Shown here in pieces: positions 1 through 8,456 of a stretch of DNA of 64,000 nt; positions within the stretch are counted from its first letter, which is position 1, and every line of letters starts with the position of its first letter. Origin of the DNA: Flavobacterium sp. (GTDB lineage: Bacteria; Bacteroidota; Bacteroidia; Flavobacteriales; Flavobacteriaceae); assembly GCA_030151255.1 (NCBI GenBank), contig JASLED010000019.1, positions 1-64,000 on the forward strand, read 5' to 3'. The position numbers and the translations under genes are program-made. Below the pieces are notes generated by a model. It was not told where the DNA came from and made no database searches. It saw nothing but the letters and a program-made list of their open reading frames with translations.

Positions 1-141
1 TAAGAAATGGTCAATGCCAGTGAGAAACTGGGGTGTGATTATTGATCAATTCTTAATCCTATATCAAGAAAGGGTTAGACTTTAATGTAAAACCTAACCC
101 AAGCTTTATTTTTGAACTTACACACTTTAAGAGACAGTGCC
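1..141 (+). mobile_element. Right end of an IS256-family insertion sequence (cut by window edge)
   Basis: The element enters from the left of the window. It is recognised by the transposase C-terminus that ends at base 85. After the stop codon a small inverted repeat (72-78 with 94-100) is followed at about 111-141 by GAACTTACACACTTT and AAGAGACAGTGCC, which resembles the terminal repeats of Bacteroidota IS256 elements. The exact end and the target duplication cannot be confirmed because the left end is outside the window. Confidence 0.6.
2..85 (+). CDS. IS256-family (mutator-type) transposase, C-terminal fragment
   Basis: An open frame runs from the window edge to a TAA at 83-85 and encodes 27 residues. 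It contains KKWSMPVRNWG followed by IIDQF, the conserved end of IS256/mutator transposases, which typically finish with a K-W-x-M-P-x-R-N-W motif and then a Q-F dipeptide near the stop. The catalytic DDE residues lie upstream, outside the window, so it is unknown whether the transposase is intact. No resistance or passenger gene is visible on this side. Confidence 0.7.
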   Translation, partial: KKWSMPVRNWGVIIDQFLILYQERVRL

Positions 142-189
142 GCTCAAAAGCATTGCGTTTTTTTATCTATAAAATTTTAAAAAAATCTT

Positions 190-879
190 CTACAATTTTT
201 CTGCCGAATTTTTACTGTATTGAAGTAACCAATTATACAAATCCATATGTCGGTATAAATCTTCAACGCTTCCGTGATTTCCTCCTTTTACAACTTGTAA
301 TTCTATCGGAGCTTTAGCATTGCAATTTTGTATAGCTGTCATTATTTTCTTTGATTCTTTTAGAGGAACAATAAAATCTTTATCTCCATGAATAAGTTTA
401 ATCGGAATATTCGACAAATTGCAAGCATCTTTATCTTCTCCTCCGCCACAAATTGAAACAACAGCCGCAATTCTATCAGCATATTTACTTGCATATTTCA
501 TGGTTCCGTATGATCCTAAGCTCATGCCTGTAACATAGATTTTATTTTCGTCTATATTATAATTATCAATCATATATTGAACAATTTCATCTACTTTATC
601 CGGATTCCATGCGCCAGAAGGCAACTGTGGAGCTACTAAATAAGCGGGTAATTTTAGATTTCCTTTTTCTATTCCGCGCAACGGGCCATAACGTTTTACT
701 CGATCAATATTGGTGCCCGATAAGCTTCTACCGTGCAAAAAAACTATTAATGGCGATTTTTCATTTGCAATAGCAGGTTCATTTATCCAAAACTGATAAG
801 TAGTTTTATCAATTATTGCTTTTGGTTGAGCAACTAAATTAAACGATATCAAACAAATAAGAAAACATAGTAATCGCAT
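190..879 (-). CDS. Exported alpha/beta hydrolase (esterase/peptidase-like)
   Basis: This 229-residue protein has a signal peptide of about 18 residues ending in VAQ and then a compact alpha/beta-hydrolase fold. The oxyanion motif HG is at about 49-50, the nucleophile elbow GMSLGS places the serine at 120, the acid is Asp166 or Asp168 in HGDKD, and the base is His202 in GGNHGS. This resembles the phospholipase/carboxylesterase and prolyl-oligopeptidase-like groups of small secreted esterases. The substrate is unknown. It is probably periplasmic, stands alone, and lies beside an insertion sequence. The family call is firm but the specific reaction is not. Confidence 0.8.
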   Translation of the reverse strand: MRLLCFLICLISFNLVAQPKAIIDKTTYQFWINEPAIANEKSPLIVFLHGRSLSGTNIDRVKRYGPLRGIEKGNLKLPAYLVAPQLPSGAWNPDKVDEIVQYMIDNYNIDENKIYVTGMSLGSYGTMKYASKYADRIAAVVSICGGGEDKDACNLSNIPIKLIHGDKDFIVPLKESKKIMTAIQNCNAKAPIELQVVKGGNHGSVEDLYRHMDLYNWLLQYSKNSAEKL

Positions 880-984
880 AGCTTTTTTTGTTAAATATAA
901 GTGTATTTCTAAACAAGTTAAAAAAATACTTCTTTATTAATCCAACAATAAAATTATTTTTTCCCACTCATTATACTTTTAGTT

Positions 985-992
985 TAACTTTG
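985..992 (+). promoter_or_regulatory. Bacteroidota -7 box for the Lrp-family regulator
   Basis: TAACTTTG fits the Bacteroidota -7 consensus TAnnTTTG and ends 23 bases before the ATG at 1016. No TTG is found at the expected -33 distance, so only the -7 element is supported. Confidence 0.45.
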
Positions 993-1015
993 TCTTTCAC
1001 TATAAAAATGTTACC

Positions 1016-1486
1016 ATGCACAATCTTGATGAAATAGATTTAAAATTGCTCAACTTACTTTCGCAAAACTCTAATGTTACAACCAAAGAATTGGCTCAAC
1101 AAGTAAATCTTTCATCTACTCCTGTATTTGAACGAGTAAAAAGATTAGAGCAAGAAGGATACATAAAAAAGTATATTGCATTATTAGATCCTGAGAAGTT
1201 AAACAAAGGATTTTTAGTATTTTGTAACATTAAGTTGAAACAACACGAAAAGTTAATCAACAATAAATTTATAGAAGATATCATGAAAATTGACGAAGTA
1301 GTTGAATGTTACAACATTTCTGGCGATTATGATTTTTTACTAAAAGTTTACGCCAACGATATGCGTCATTATCAAGATTTTGTATTTAATAAATTAGCAA
1401 TGGTAGACAGTATTGGTAGCACGCATAGCTCTTTTGTAATGCGCGAAATCAAGAATATGCACAACATAAAAATTACTTCTTATTAG
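1016..1486 (+). CDS. Lrp/AsnC-family transcriptional regulator
   Basis: The protein has 156 residues, the usual size for the Lrp/AsnC family. Residues about 4-63 form the winged helix-turn-helix (ELAQQVNLSSTPVFERVKRLE), beginning with the family signature LDEIDLKLLNLL. Residues about 68-150 form the RAM ligand-binding domain, with the G-D-Y-D-F turn that helps build the effector site. Members sense amino acids and regulate their metabolism. It reads away from the esterase gene, and no amino-acid gene is adjacent to indicate its ligand. Confidence 0.9.
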   Translation: MHNLDEIDLKLLNLLSQNSNVTTKELAQQVNLSSTPVFERVKRLEQEGYIKKYIALLDPEKLNKGFLVFCNIKLKQHEKLINNKFIEDIMKIDEVVECYNISGDYDFLLKVYANDMRHYQDFVFNKLAMVDSIGSTHSSFVMREIKNMHNIKITSY

Positions 1487-1564
1487 TAATAAAACGAATA
1501 AATAGCATATTTCGGATTGTATGCATTCAATTTGTTTTTCATTTTTGCTTAAAGACAAATCGTT

Positions 1565-2425
1565 ATGGAAAATAGTGAAGCCTTAGATTATGAACGAATA
1601 GCAAAAGCCATTCAATACATTAATCAACATTTTAAACAACAGCCCAATTTGGATGAAGTAGCGCAACATCTTCATTTGAGTTCGGCACATTTTCAACGCA
1701 TTTTTACACAATGGGCTGGAACTAGTCCGAAAAAATTTTTGAAATATACTAGCATCGAATATGCTAAATGGTTGCTAAAAGAAAAACAAGCTACTTTGTT
1801 TGAAACGGCCGAAGAAGTGGGGCTATCCAGCGCAAGTCGACTACACGATTTATTTATTTCGATTGAAGGAATGACTCCAGCCGAATACAAAAATGACGGT
1901 AAAGGATTATTCATTTACTATCATTTTTTTGAAACAGTTTTTGGAACAGTTTTAATAGCCAACACCAATAAAGGTATTTGTTATATGGCATTTATTGAAG
2001 ATAAAGAAGAAGCGACTCATTATCTATTTCAACAATTTAAACAAGCTACTTTTATTGCAGAAAAGCAACAACAACAAATTGATGCTCTTCAAATTTTTAA
2101 TGCAGAAAGCCCAAACTTAAATCACATTAAACTTCATTTAAAAGGAACCAATTTTCAGTTAAAAGTTTGGAATAGCTTATTAACAATTCCGAAAGGAAAT
2201 TTGGTTACCTATGGCACAATTGCTTCAAATATCAATAACCCAAAAGCATCAAGAGCAGTTGGTACAGCTATTGGCAGTAATCCGGTAGCATTTTTAATTC
2301 CTTGTCATCGAGTAATCCAGTCTACAGGTGTTTTTGGCAATTATATGTGGGGAAGTACAAGAAAAGAAATAATTATTGGCTGGGAGGGTTTGCAAACACA
2401 TGAATCTGAATATTTTAAATTATAA
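1565..2425 (+). CDS. AraC-type regulator fused to O6-alkylguanine-DNA alkyltransferase (Ada-like)
   Basis: Residues about 10-105 are an AraC-family double helix-turn-helix. About 115-190 is the Ogt N-terminal domain. About 195-282 is the DNA alkyltransferase domain with the active-site PCHRVI (Cys247), which takes the methyl group from O6-methylguanine or O4-methylthymine in a suicide reaction. E. coli Ada has an extra N-terminal zinc domain that senses methyl phosphotriesters. That domain is absent here, so the damage signal that would switch on the AraC part is unclear. The next gene starts three bases after this stop, giving a two-gene alkylation-repair operon. Confidence 0.9.
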   Translation: MENSEALDYERIAKAIQYINQHFKQQPNLDEVAQHLHLSSAHFQRIFTQWAGTSPKKFLKYTSIEYAKWLLKEKQATLFETAEEVGLSSASRLHDLFISIEGMTPAEYKNDGKGLFIYYHFFETVFGTVLIANTNKGICYMAFIEDKEEATHYLFQQFKQATFIAEKQQQQIDALQIFNAESPNLNHIKLHLKGTNFQLKVWNSLLTIPKGNLVTYGTIASNINNPKASRAVGTAIGSNPVAFLIPCHRVIQSTGVFGNYMWGSTRKEIIIGWEGLQTHESEYFKL

Positions 2426-2428
2426 TAG

Positions 2429-3040
2429 ATGGATCTGTTTTCAAATAACAACGTCAATAATATCAATCAACTTCCTTATGATGGCACTGTACATTTTTAT
2501 GGCTTTGTATTAAACCAAAATGATGCTAATTATTATTATCAACAATTACTTGATGACATTGAATGGAAAAATGATGAGGCTATAATTTTTGGAAAAAAAG
2601 TTATTACAAAACGAAAAGTAGCTTGGTATGGCGATTGTTCATTTTCTTATACTTATTCTAACATTACCAAACAAGCATTACCTTGGACAGAAGAACTTTT
2701 AGTACTTAAAAAATTAGTAGAGCAAACAACAGGAGAAACATACAATTCTTGTTTACTTAACTTATATCACAATGGCACTGAGGGAATGGCTTGGCACAGT
2801 GATGGAGAAAAAGATTTAAAGAAAAATGGAGCTATTGCTTCACTTAGTTTAGGAGCTACAAGAAAGTTTTTGTTTAAACACAAAACAACCAAACAACTGA
2901 TAACTTTAATTTTAGATAGCGGCAGTTTATTAGTAATGAAAGACGAAACACAATCTTTTTGGTTGCATCGTTTACCACCAACACAAATAGTACATTTACC
3001 GCGTATTAATCTTACCTTTCGTACTATTACAACACAATAA
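2429..3040 (+). CDS. AlkB-like 2-oxoglutarate/Fe(II) dioxygenase (DNA alkylation repair)
   Basis: The 203-residue protein has the iron-binding facial triad of the AlkB family: His123 and Asp125 in WHSDGE, and a distal His180 in LHRLPP. The 2-oxoglutarate-binding arginines follow in RINLTFR. AlkB enzymes oxidatively remove methyl groups from 1-methyladenine and 3-methylcytosine. The size and the N-terminal part fit the bacterial/eukaryotic ALKBH2/3-like group (DUF-type AlkB2) better than E. coli AlkB. It is almost certainly co-transcribed with the Ada-like gene that ends four bases upstream, so direct reversal and oxidative repair are made together. Confidence 0.88.
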   Translation: MDLFSNNNVNNINQLPYDGTVHFYGFVLNQNDANYYYQQLLDDIEWKNDEAIIFGKKVITKRKVAWYGDCSFSYTYSNITKQALPWTEELLVLKKLVEQTTGETYNSCLLNLYHNGTEGMAWHSDGEKDLKKNGAIASLSLGATRKFLFKHKTTKQLITLILDSGSLLVMKDETQSFWLHRLPPTQIVHLPRINLTFRTITTQ

Positions 3041-3154
3041 AAGCAGCTCATTACCCCTAACAAACTGCTCCCATTAAAAAAACAATAATAATTATAGCAC
3101 CCTCTCCCCTTGGTACTAATCGAAAAAAAAATAACAACTACGTATTATAACTTG

Positions 3155-4570
3155 TTACAACATTGTTGACGGACATACAAATTCCGTTTTATTATGTTGT
3201 GTATGGGTTTTTAAAGCATTAAATCCGCCTAATACATCTACTACATCAAAGCCCATTGCTTTTAAAATAGACGCCGCAATCATGCTTCGGTAACCGCCAG
3301 CACAATAAATTACGTATTTTTTACTCGGATTTAAGTCTTCTATTTTATTTTCTATTTTATTCAACGAAACAAATTTAGAGTCTATAATATGCTCTGCATT
3401 ATACTCGCTTTCTTTTCGTACATCCAACAAAACGGCTTCCTGATTTTCTAAATAATTATCTACTTCATCAGCAGCTAATCGCTGAATTGTATTTACAATT
3501 CTATTGGCTTTTTGCCAAGTTTCTATTCCTCCTTTTAAATAGCCAATTGTATTGTCATATCCCACTCTTGATAAGCGAATCATGCTTTCTTCTTCCTTTC
3601 CTTCTTCTGTAACTAAAACAATAGGTTGTTTTATATCGCTAATAAGTTCGCCAACCCAACCAGCAAACGCTCCATTTAGTCCAACATTCATAGTATTTGG
3701 AATGTGTTTATCGGCAAAAGCTTGTGGCGATCTTGTATCTAAAATTAATATAGAATTATCTTGTGTAAGCGTATCAAATTCTTCCAAAGATAAAGGATGA
3801 TTTGCACGATGCAACACCTCGTCTAATTGCTCATATCCTTGAATGTTCATTAATACATTTTTCGGAAAATATTGCGGTGGTGTAGCCAAACCTGTTAATA
3901 GTTCTTTTACAAATTCGTCCTCTGTCATATCTTCACGCAACGCATAATTTGTTGCTTTCTGATTGCCTAAAGTATCTGAAGTTTCTTTGCTCATGTTTTT
4001 ACCACAAGCACTCCCCGCACCATGATTTGGATAAACAATCAAATCATCTGGCAAAGGCATAATTTTGGTACGAAGCGAATGAAATAAATGTTTTGCTAAT
4101 TTTTCTTGTGTAAGCTCTGATTTAACTAATTGTACCAAATCTGGTCTTCCAACGTCGCCAATAAACAATGTATCTCCTGTTATAATTGCATGTTGTTTAC
4201 CCGATTCATCATAAATTAAATACGTGGTACTTTCCATTGTATGTCCAGGTGTATGTAAAACTTCTACCTTTACATTTCCAATAAAAAACTCTTGATGATC
4301 TGTTGCCACAATAGCCTTATACTGCGGTGTTGCAGTAGGACCAAATACAATTTGAGCACCCGTTTTTTGCATTAAATCTAAATGACCGCTTACAAAATCA
4401 GCGTGAAAATGTGTTTCAAAAACATATTTAATTACAGCATTATCTTGCTTTGCTTTATTGATGTATGAATCTACATCACGCAACGGATCAAAAATAGCAG
4501 CTTCGCCATTGCTTTCTAAATAATAAGCGGCGTGAGCAATACATCCTGTATAAATTTGTTCTATTTGCAT
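3155..4570 (-). CDS. Persulfide dioxygenase-like MBL-fold hydrolase with two rhodanese domains
   Basis: Residues 1-240 are a metallo-beta-lactamase fold with THFHADF (His54, His56, Asp58), HTPGH (His110) and TGDTLF (Asp133), the iron-binding pattern of ETHE1-like persulfide dioxygenases. Residues about 265-360 and 368-465 are rhodanese domains. Only the second has the catalytic cysteine (Cys423 in IYCAGGYRS). The first has no Cys in its loop and is probably structural. This order matches CstB/BlsA-type enzymes that oxidise low-molecular-weight persulfides during sulfide detoxification. The usual second histidine of HxHxDH is Phe59, which one-iron enzymes can tolerate. It stands alone and faces the alkB gene. 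Confidence 0.88.
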   Translation of the reverse strand: MQIEQIYTGCIAHAAYYLESNGEAAIFDPLRDVDSYINKAKQDNAVIKYVFETHFHADFVSGHLDLMQKTGAQIVFGPTATPQYKAIVATDHQEFFIGNVKVEVLHTPGHTMESTTYLIYDESGKQHAIITGDTLFIGDVGRPDLVQLVKSELTQEKLAKHLFHSLRTKIMPLPDDLIVYPNHGAGSACGKNMSKETSDTLGNQKATNYALREDMTEDEFVKELLTGLATPPQYFPKNVLMNIQGYEQLDEVLHRANHPLSLEEFDTLTQDNSILILDTRSPQAFADKHIPNTMNVGLNGAFAGWVGELISDIKQPIVLVTEEGKEEESMIRLSRVGYDNTIGYLKGGIETWQKANRIVNTIQRLAADEVDNYLENQEAVLLDVRKESEYNAEHIIDSKFVSLNKIENKIEDLNPSKKYVIYCAGGYRSMIAASILKAMGFDVVDVLGGFNALKTHTQHNKTEFVCPSTML

Positions 4571-4589
4571 TTTCTAAAACTTTATGCCA

Positions 4590-4597
4590 CAAAATTA
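4590..4597 (-). promoter_or_regulatory. Possible -7 box for the persulfide dioxygenase gene
   Basis: On the minus strand this reads TAATTTTG, a match to TAnnTTTG, 19 bases upstream of the ATG. No -33 TTG is evident at a normal distance. Confidence 0.35.
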
Positions 4598-4660
4598 CTA
4601 GAACATCATAGGCTAAAATATGATATTTCTCATAAAGCGAAAAAAAATAGAAAAAAGTGA

Positions 4661-5896
4661 CTATTTGCCATTAATCATTTTACCAACAGTATAATTTAAC
4701 CCAAAAGCGGCTATTAGGAGAAGGATACAAACAAAGATCCAAAGCGTATTGTACCCAAAATCAGTTACAATTTTTGTTCCTAAAATAGGAGAAATAATAA
4801 AACCTACAGCAAAGGTTAATCCATTTACTCCCATATATGCTCCTTTTTTACTTTCGTTTGCACGTAAAGCCGTTACTGTTGATGTATAAGGAAAAATCAA
4901 CATTTCGGATAAACTCAGTATCGTAATCGATATAAAAATTGTCAGTAAACTGTGATCAAATAAAAAGATTCCGAAGGCAAATGGGCTTATCAACGATCCA
5001 TAAAAAATTGTTTTCTGTATCGTTAATCGCTTTTCTGCCAAGTGCACCAACAGCATTTCTACCAAAACAATTAGCAAACCACTATATCCAAGAACCAGTC
5101 CGATTTGAAATTCATTTAATCCAGCAACTTTTTCGTAAAAAATAGGAATTGTACTAAACAATTGTAAAAATGCAACAGAGTATACCATACAAAAAAAACT
5201 ATAAGTCATAAATAGTTTGTCTTTATATGGTGAGGTATCTTGAGATTTTATTGCATTTTGAACTTCTATAGGTGAATTTTCCTCTTTTTTTATAGGTGCT
5301 GTATTTCGTTCTTTTCTTCCTTTAAAAAAATAAATAAATACTACAGCTGCAAAAAAAGCCGCCGATGCATTTACGTAAAACAACAGCGAATAAGATATAG
5401 CAGCCAATAAACCACCCATTGCTGGGCCAACAGAAAATCCAAGATTTACCGCCATTCTATTTAATGAAAAAGCGCGTGTAATATTTTCTGGTTTTGCGTA
5501 GCGTGTAATTGCAACAGAATTGGCCGGCCTAAACATTTCACTTACCAAACTTTGACAAAAAATCATTAACGCCAAACTTGTAACCGACGTAAAATAAGGC
5601 AACATTATAAAAATTGGAATACTTCCCAACAAACTCAAATATTGTAGTTTGTAATTTCCTATTTTATCTGTAAGCCAACCACCAAATGTAGATCCAATCA
5701 TAGAACCAGCTCCAAAGCAAGCTAATACATAACCTGTTTGCACATCTGTAAAATGCAATTCTTTTGTCATGTAAACTCCCAAAAAAGGAAAAACCATAGA
5801 TCCTGCTCTATTGATTAACATTACAATAGCAAGCATCCAAGACTCTGCAGATAATCCTGTATAAGAGTCTTTATAGATTTGAAAGATTTTTCTCAT
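4661..5896 (-). CDS. Major facilitator superfamily transporter
   Basis: This 411-residue inner-membrane protein has about twelve hydrophobic helices and a hydrophilic loop near residues 190-220, as is normal for the family. The MFS motif between helices 2 and 3 is visible as GGWLTDKIGNYK at about 77-88. The sequence resembles the DHA1-type drug/proton antiporters (MdtG/YajR-like), but the substrate cannot be read from the sequence. The tdk gene lies 37 bases upstream on the same strand, so the two may share a transcript. Confidence 0.85.
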   Translation of the reverse strand: MRKIFQIYKDSYTGLSAESWMLAIVMLINRAGSMVFPFLGVYMTKELHFTDVQTGYVLACFGAGSMIGSTFGGWLTDKIGNYKLQYLSLLGSIPIFIMLPYFTSVTSLALMIFCQSLVSEMFRPANSVAITRYAKPENITRAFSLNRMAVNLGFSVGPAMGGLLAAISYSLLFYVNASAAFFAAVVFIYFFKGRKERNTAPIKKEENSPIEVQNAIKSQDTSPYKDKLFMTYSFFCMVYSVAFLQLFSTIPIFYEKVAGLNEFQIGLVLGYSGLLIVLVEMLLVHLAEKRLTIQKTIFYGSLISPFAFGIFLFDHSLLTIFISITILSLSEMLIFPYTSTVTALRANESKKGAYMGVNGLTFAVGFIISPILGTKIVTDFGYNTLWIFVCILLLIAAFGLNYTVGKMINGK

Positions 5897-5933
5897 GAAA
5901 GTATAATTCTATTATTGAAAAAGAAAAGTATTT

Positions 5934-6545
5934 CTACTTATTGTTTTGTTCTTTTTTTAGGCGTTCTGCTTCTCGCATTGCATTATAATATGCAACTCTA
6001 CTTAGTGGTTCATATTCTTCTGTTTCTCCAAGCATTACAATATCTTCACTTGCTGCTTTTCTAAAACTATAATTTGCTAAATTGCCTGTTCTTGTACAAA
6101 TAGCATGCACTTTGGTAACATATTCTGCAGTTGCCATTAATGCTGGCATTGGTCCAAACGGATTGCCTTTAAAATCCATATCCAAGCCCGCTACTACAAC
6201 ACGAATCCCCGAATTGGCCAATTCATTGCAAACTTGCACAATTTCATCGTCAAAAAACTGAGCTTCGTCAATTCCTACCACATCACAGCCGCTTGCTAAA
6301 AGACGAATGCTTGAAGCAGAAGTTACTGGTGTTGAACGAATTTCGTTTGCATCATGCGAAATAACATATTCATCATGATACCTCGTATCAATTGCAGGTT
6401 TAAAAATTTCAATTTTTTGTTTGGCAAACTGAGCTCTTTTCAATCTTCTTATAAGCTCTTCTGTTTTGCCAGAAAACATAGAACCGCAGATTACTTCAAT
6501 CCACCCAAATTGTTCGTTATGATTAACAGGATTTTCTAGAAACAT
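5934..6545 (-). CDS. tdk: Thymidine kinase
   Basis: This type II thymidine kinase of 203 residues phosphorylates thymidine with ATP in the salvage pathway. Visible signatures are the P-loop GSMFSGKT (Lys27), the catalytic glutamate in DEAQFF (Glu94), and the lasso region with CTRTGNLANYSFR. In most type II enzymes four cysteines or histidines bind a structural zinc. Here only the first cysteine of the CxxC-type pair survives, so zinc is probably not bound. The C-terminus is a charged tail. It is divergent from the acidic unknown gene, with 86 bases between them. Confidence 0.93.
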   Translation of the reverse strand: MFLENPVNHNEQFGWIEVICGSMFSGKTEELIRRLKRAQFAKQKIEIFKPAIDTRYHDEYVISHDANEIRSTPVTSASSIRLLASGCDVVGIDEAQFFDDEIVQVCNELANSGIRVVVAGLDMDFKGNPFGPMPALMATAEYVTKVHAICTRTGNLANYSFRKAASEDIVMLGETEEYEPLSRVAYYNAMREAERLKKEQNNK

Positions 6546-6596
6546 TTTGTGATTTTCAGGTCGAAACCAGTAGTTTTTTCGTTACTTTGTAAAGGG

Positions 6597-6604
6597 CAAA
6601 TTTA
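6597..6604 (-). promoter_or_regulatory. Possible -7 box for tdk
   Basis: The minus strand reads TAAATTTG here, matching TAnnTTTG, 51 bases upstream of the tdk ATG. No convincing -33 TTG is present. Confidence 0.35.
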
Positions 6605-6631
6605 TCAAAAAAAGCTTGTATAATTTACTAA

Positions 6632-7762
6632 ATGAAATTAAAAGTTATGAAGAAAGTCTTAGAAGGAGAATTGTTGAGTATTGCGCATCGTGTGTTGAAG
6701 ATGAAAGATGCCGATGTAAACAAATTGTATATTGAGACCAAAGAATTATATGAAAAACTTCAGGTATTAAAGTTTTATCAAGACAATTTTTCTTTAGGAC
6801 TAATTAAAGATATCACTGAAGATGAACTAGCAGAAAAACTAGAACATCCTGCAAAATCTTTAGTTATTTATGCGGATGATGTACAGGATAACACATCAAA
6901 TCTCTACATTCAACAAGAAGAAATCATAGTAAGTGAAGAAAGATCTCAAATGCCAGAAGAGTTAACAGAGATTGATTATCCAATTGTAGTTGATACGGAA
7001 ACTGAACTAAATATTGTGATTGAAAATGCTGCGGAAGCACTTCCTTCTGACGAAATTTTAGAACAAACCATTATACAAGAAATACTTGTAGAAGAAGATA
7101 CTGAAAACATAGTTGACGAACCTTTGGAAGAAGAAATCATTTCGGAAGAAAACAATCTTTTTGAAGAAGAGCATCAAACTGAAACTTTTCAGGAAACAAC
7201 TTTTTCTACCGAAGAAACAGTAAACGAGAAAATTGAAGAAATTAAAGAAGAAATTGAAGAGGAACTTAGCATTGCCGAAACAGAAATAAACGCAATTAAC
7301 GATCATCTTGACGGATTTAACTATGCTGAATTAGAATTTATTCGTGTTGAAGATGTACCAGTAGAAAACTCGGAAGTTTTTACTGACTTTTCGTTTGAAA
7401 AAGTAGAAGAGCAAACTTCCATCAACAAAGAACCAGAAACACCGCAAGTACAAAATCTTTTATTCAATGTAGATCACGTTGCTGTAACTGAACCCAAAAT
7501 AGTAAAATCAAAATCATTAAACGATATTTATAGAGGTTCTATCCAAATTGGATTAAATGACCGAATTGCTTTCGAAAAACATTTATTTGACAATAGTTCG
7601 GAAGATTTCAACCGCGTGCTTTCTCAATTAAACACAGTAAGCACGTTTGATGAAGCCATGAGCTTTATCGATCATTTAGTAAAACCAGAATACAATAATT
7701 GGGAAGGAAAAGAAGAATATGCAACGCGTTTTCTTGAACTAATTGAAAAGCGATTTGCATAA
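6632..7762 (+). CDS. Conserved-looking acidic protein of unknown function
   Basis: I do not recognise a family. The 376-residue product has three parts: an N-terminal helical segment (about 1-75), a glutamate-rich low-complexity middle (about 90-280, with many EEE and EEI runs), and a C-terminal helical segment (about 290-376, with KSLNDIYRGSIQIGLNDRIA). There is no signal peptide or membrane segment, so it is probably cytosolic. The stop overlaps the start of rsmI in TAATG, implying translational coupling. The middle has the composition of a disordered linker, and the two ends look like binding modules. An alternative start lies 15 bases downstream (MKKVLEG). Confidence 0.75.
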   Translation: MKLKVMKKVLEGELLSIAHRVLKMKDADVNKLYIETKELYEKLQVLKFYQDNFSLGLIKDITEDELAEKLEHPAKSLVIYADDVQDNTSNLYIQQEEIIVSEERSQMPEELTEIDYPIVVDTETELNIVIENAAEALPSDEILEQTIIQEILVEEDTENIVDEPLEEEIISEENNLFEEEHQTETFQETTFSTEETVNEKIEEIKEEIEEELSIAETEINAINDHLDGFNYAELEFIRVEDVPVENSEVFTDFSFEKVEEQTSINKEPETPQVQNLLFNVDHVAVTEPKIVKSKSLNDIYRGSIQIGLNDRIAFEKHLFDNSSEDFNRVLSQLNTVSTFDEAMSFIDHLVKPEYNNWEGKEEYATRFLELIEKRFA

Positions 7763-8433
7763 TGAGTAAACTTTATATTGTACCCACACCAATTGGCAAT
7801 TTGGAAGATATGACTTTTAGAGCGATTAAAGTTTTAAAAGAAGCAGATTATATTTTAGCAGAAGACACAAGAAATAGCGGCAAATTATTGAAGCATTTTG
7901 AAATAGAAACGCCCATGATGAGTCATCATATGCACAACGAACACAAAACTGTTGAAGGTTTGGTACGAAGACTGCAAACAGGAGAAGTATTTGCCCTGAT
8001 ATCAGATGCTGGTACTCCAGCTATTTCTGATCCAGGTTTTTTACTTACAAGAGCTTGTGTAGAAAATAACATAGAAATAGAATGCTTGCCTGGTGCAACA
8101 GCATTTGTGCCAGCTTTGGTAAACAGTGGCTTACCAAATGACAAATTTGTTTTTGAAGGTTTTTTACCTGACAAAAAAGGCCGACAAACTCGCTATTTAC
8201 AATTGGCAGAAGAAACACGCACAATGATTATCTACGTTTCTCCGCATAAACTTGTAAAAACATTAGGCGAATTTCAAACATATTTTGGCAATGAAAGACA
8301 AATTTCTGTATCTAGAGAATTGTCTAAATTACATGAAGAAACTGTTCGTGGTACAGTAGATGAAGTACTAAAACACTTTGAAGAAAAAGCTCCAAAAGGT
8401 GAAATTGTGGTAATTGTTGCTGGAAAAAAATAA
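7762..8433 (+). CDS. rsmI: 16S rRNA (cytidine1402-2'-O)-methyltransferase
   Basis: RsmI uses S-adenosylmethionine to methylate the 2'-OH of C1402 in the ribosomal P site. The tetrapyrrole-methylase fold is clear from the start IVPTPIGNLEDMTFRA, then AEDTRNSGKLL, ISDAGTPAISDPG and CLPGATAFVPALVNSG. At 223 residues it is shorter than the 286-residue E. coli enzyme because the C-terminal extension is missing, which is usual in flavobacteria. Its ATG overlaps the preceding stop (TAATG), so it is coupled to the acidic protein. Confidence 0.95.
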   Translation: MSKLYIVPTPIGNLEDMTFRAIKVLKEADYILAEDTRNSGKLLKHFEIETPMMSHHMHNEHKTVEGLVRRLQTGEVFALISDAGTPAISDPGFLLTRACVENNIEIECLPGATAFVPALVNSGLPNDKFVFEGFLPDKKGRQTRYLQLAEETRTMIIYVSPHKLVKTLGEFQTYFGNERQISVSRELSKLHEETVRGTVDEVLKHFEEKAPKGEIVVIVAGKK

Positions 8434-8456
8434 TAATAGAATTAAACAAAAAGAAT

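Noticed and set aside
3041..3154. Terminator between alkB and the persulfide dioxygenase gene
   Set aside because: Only a five-base stem (AGCAG/CTGCT) with a long loop is visible, and no T run follows on either strand.
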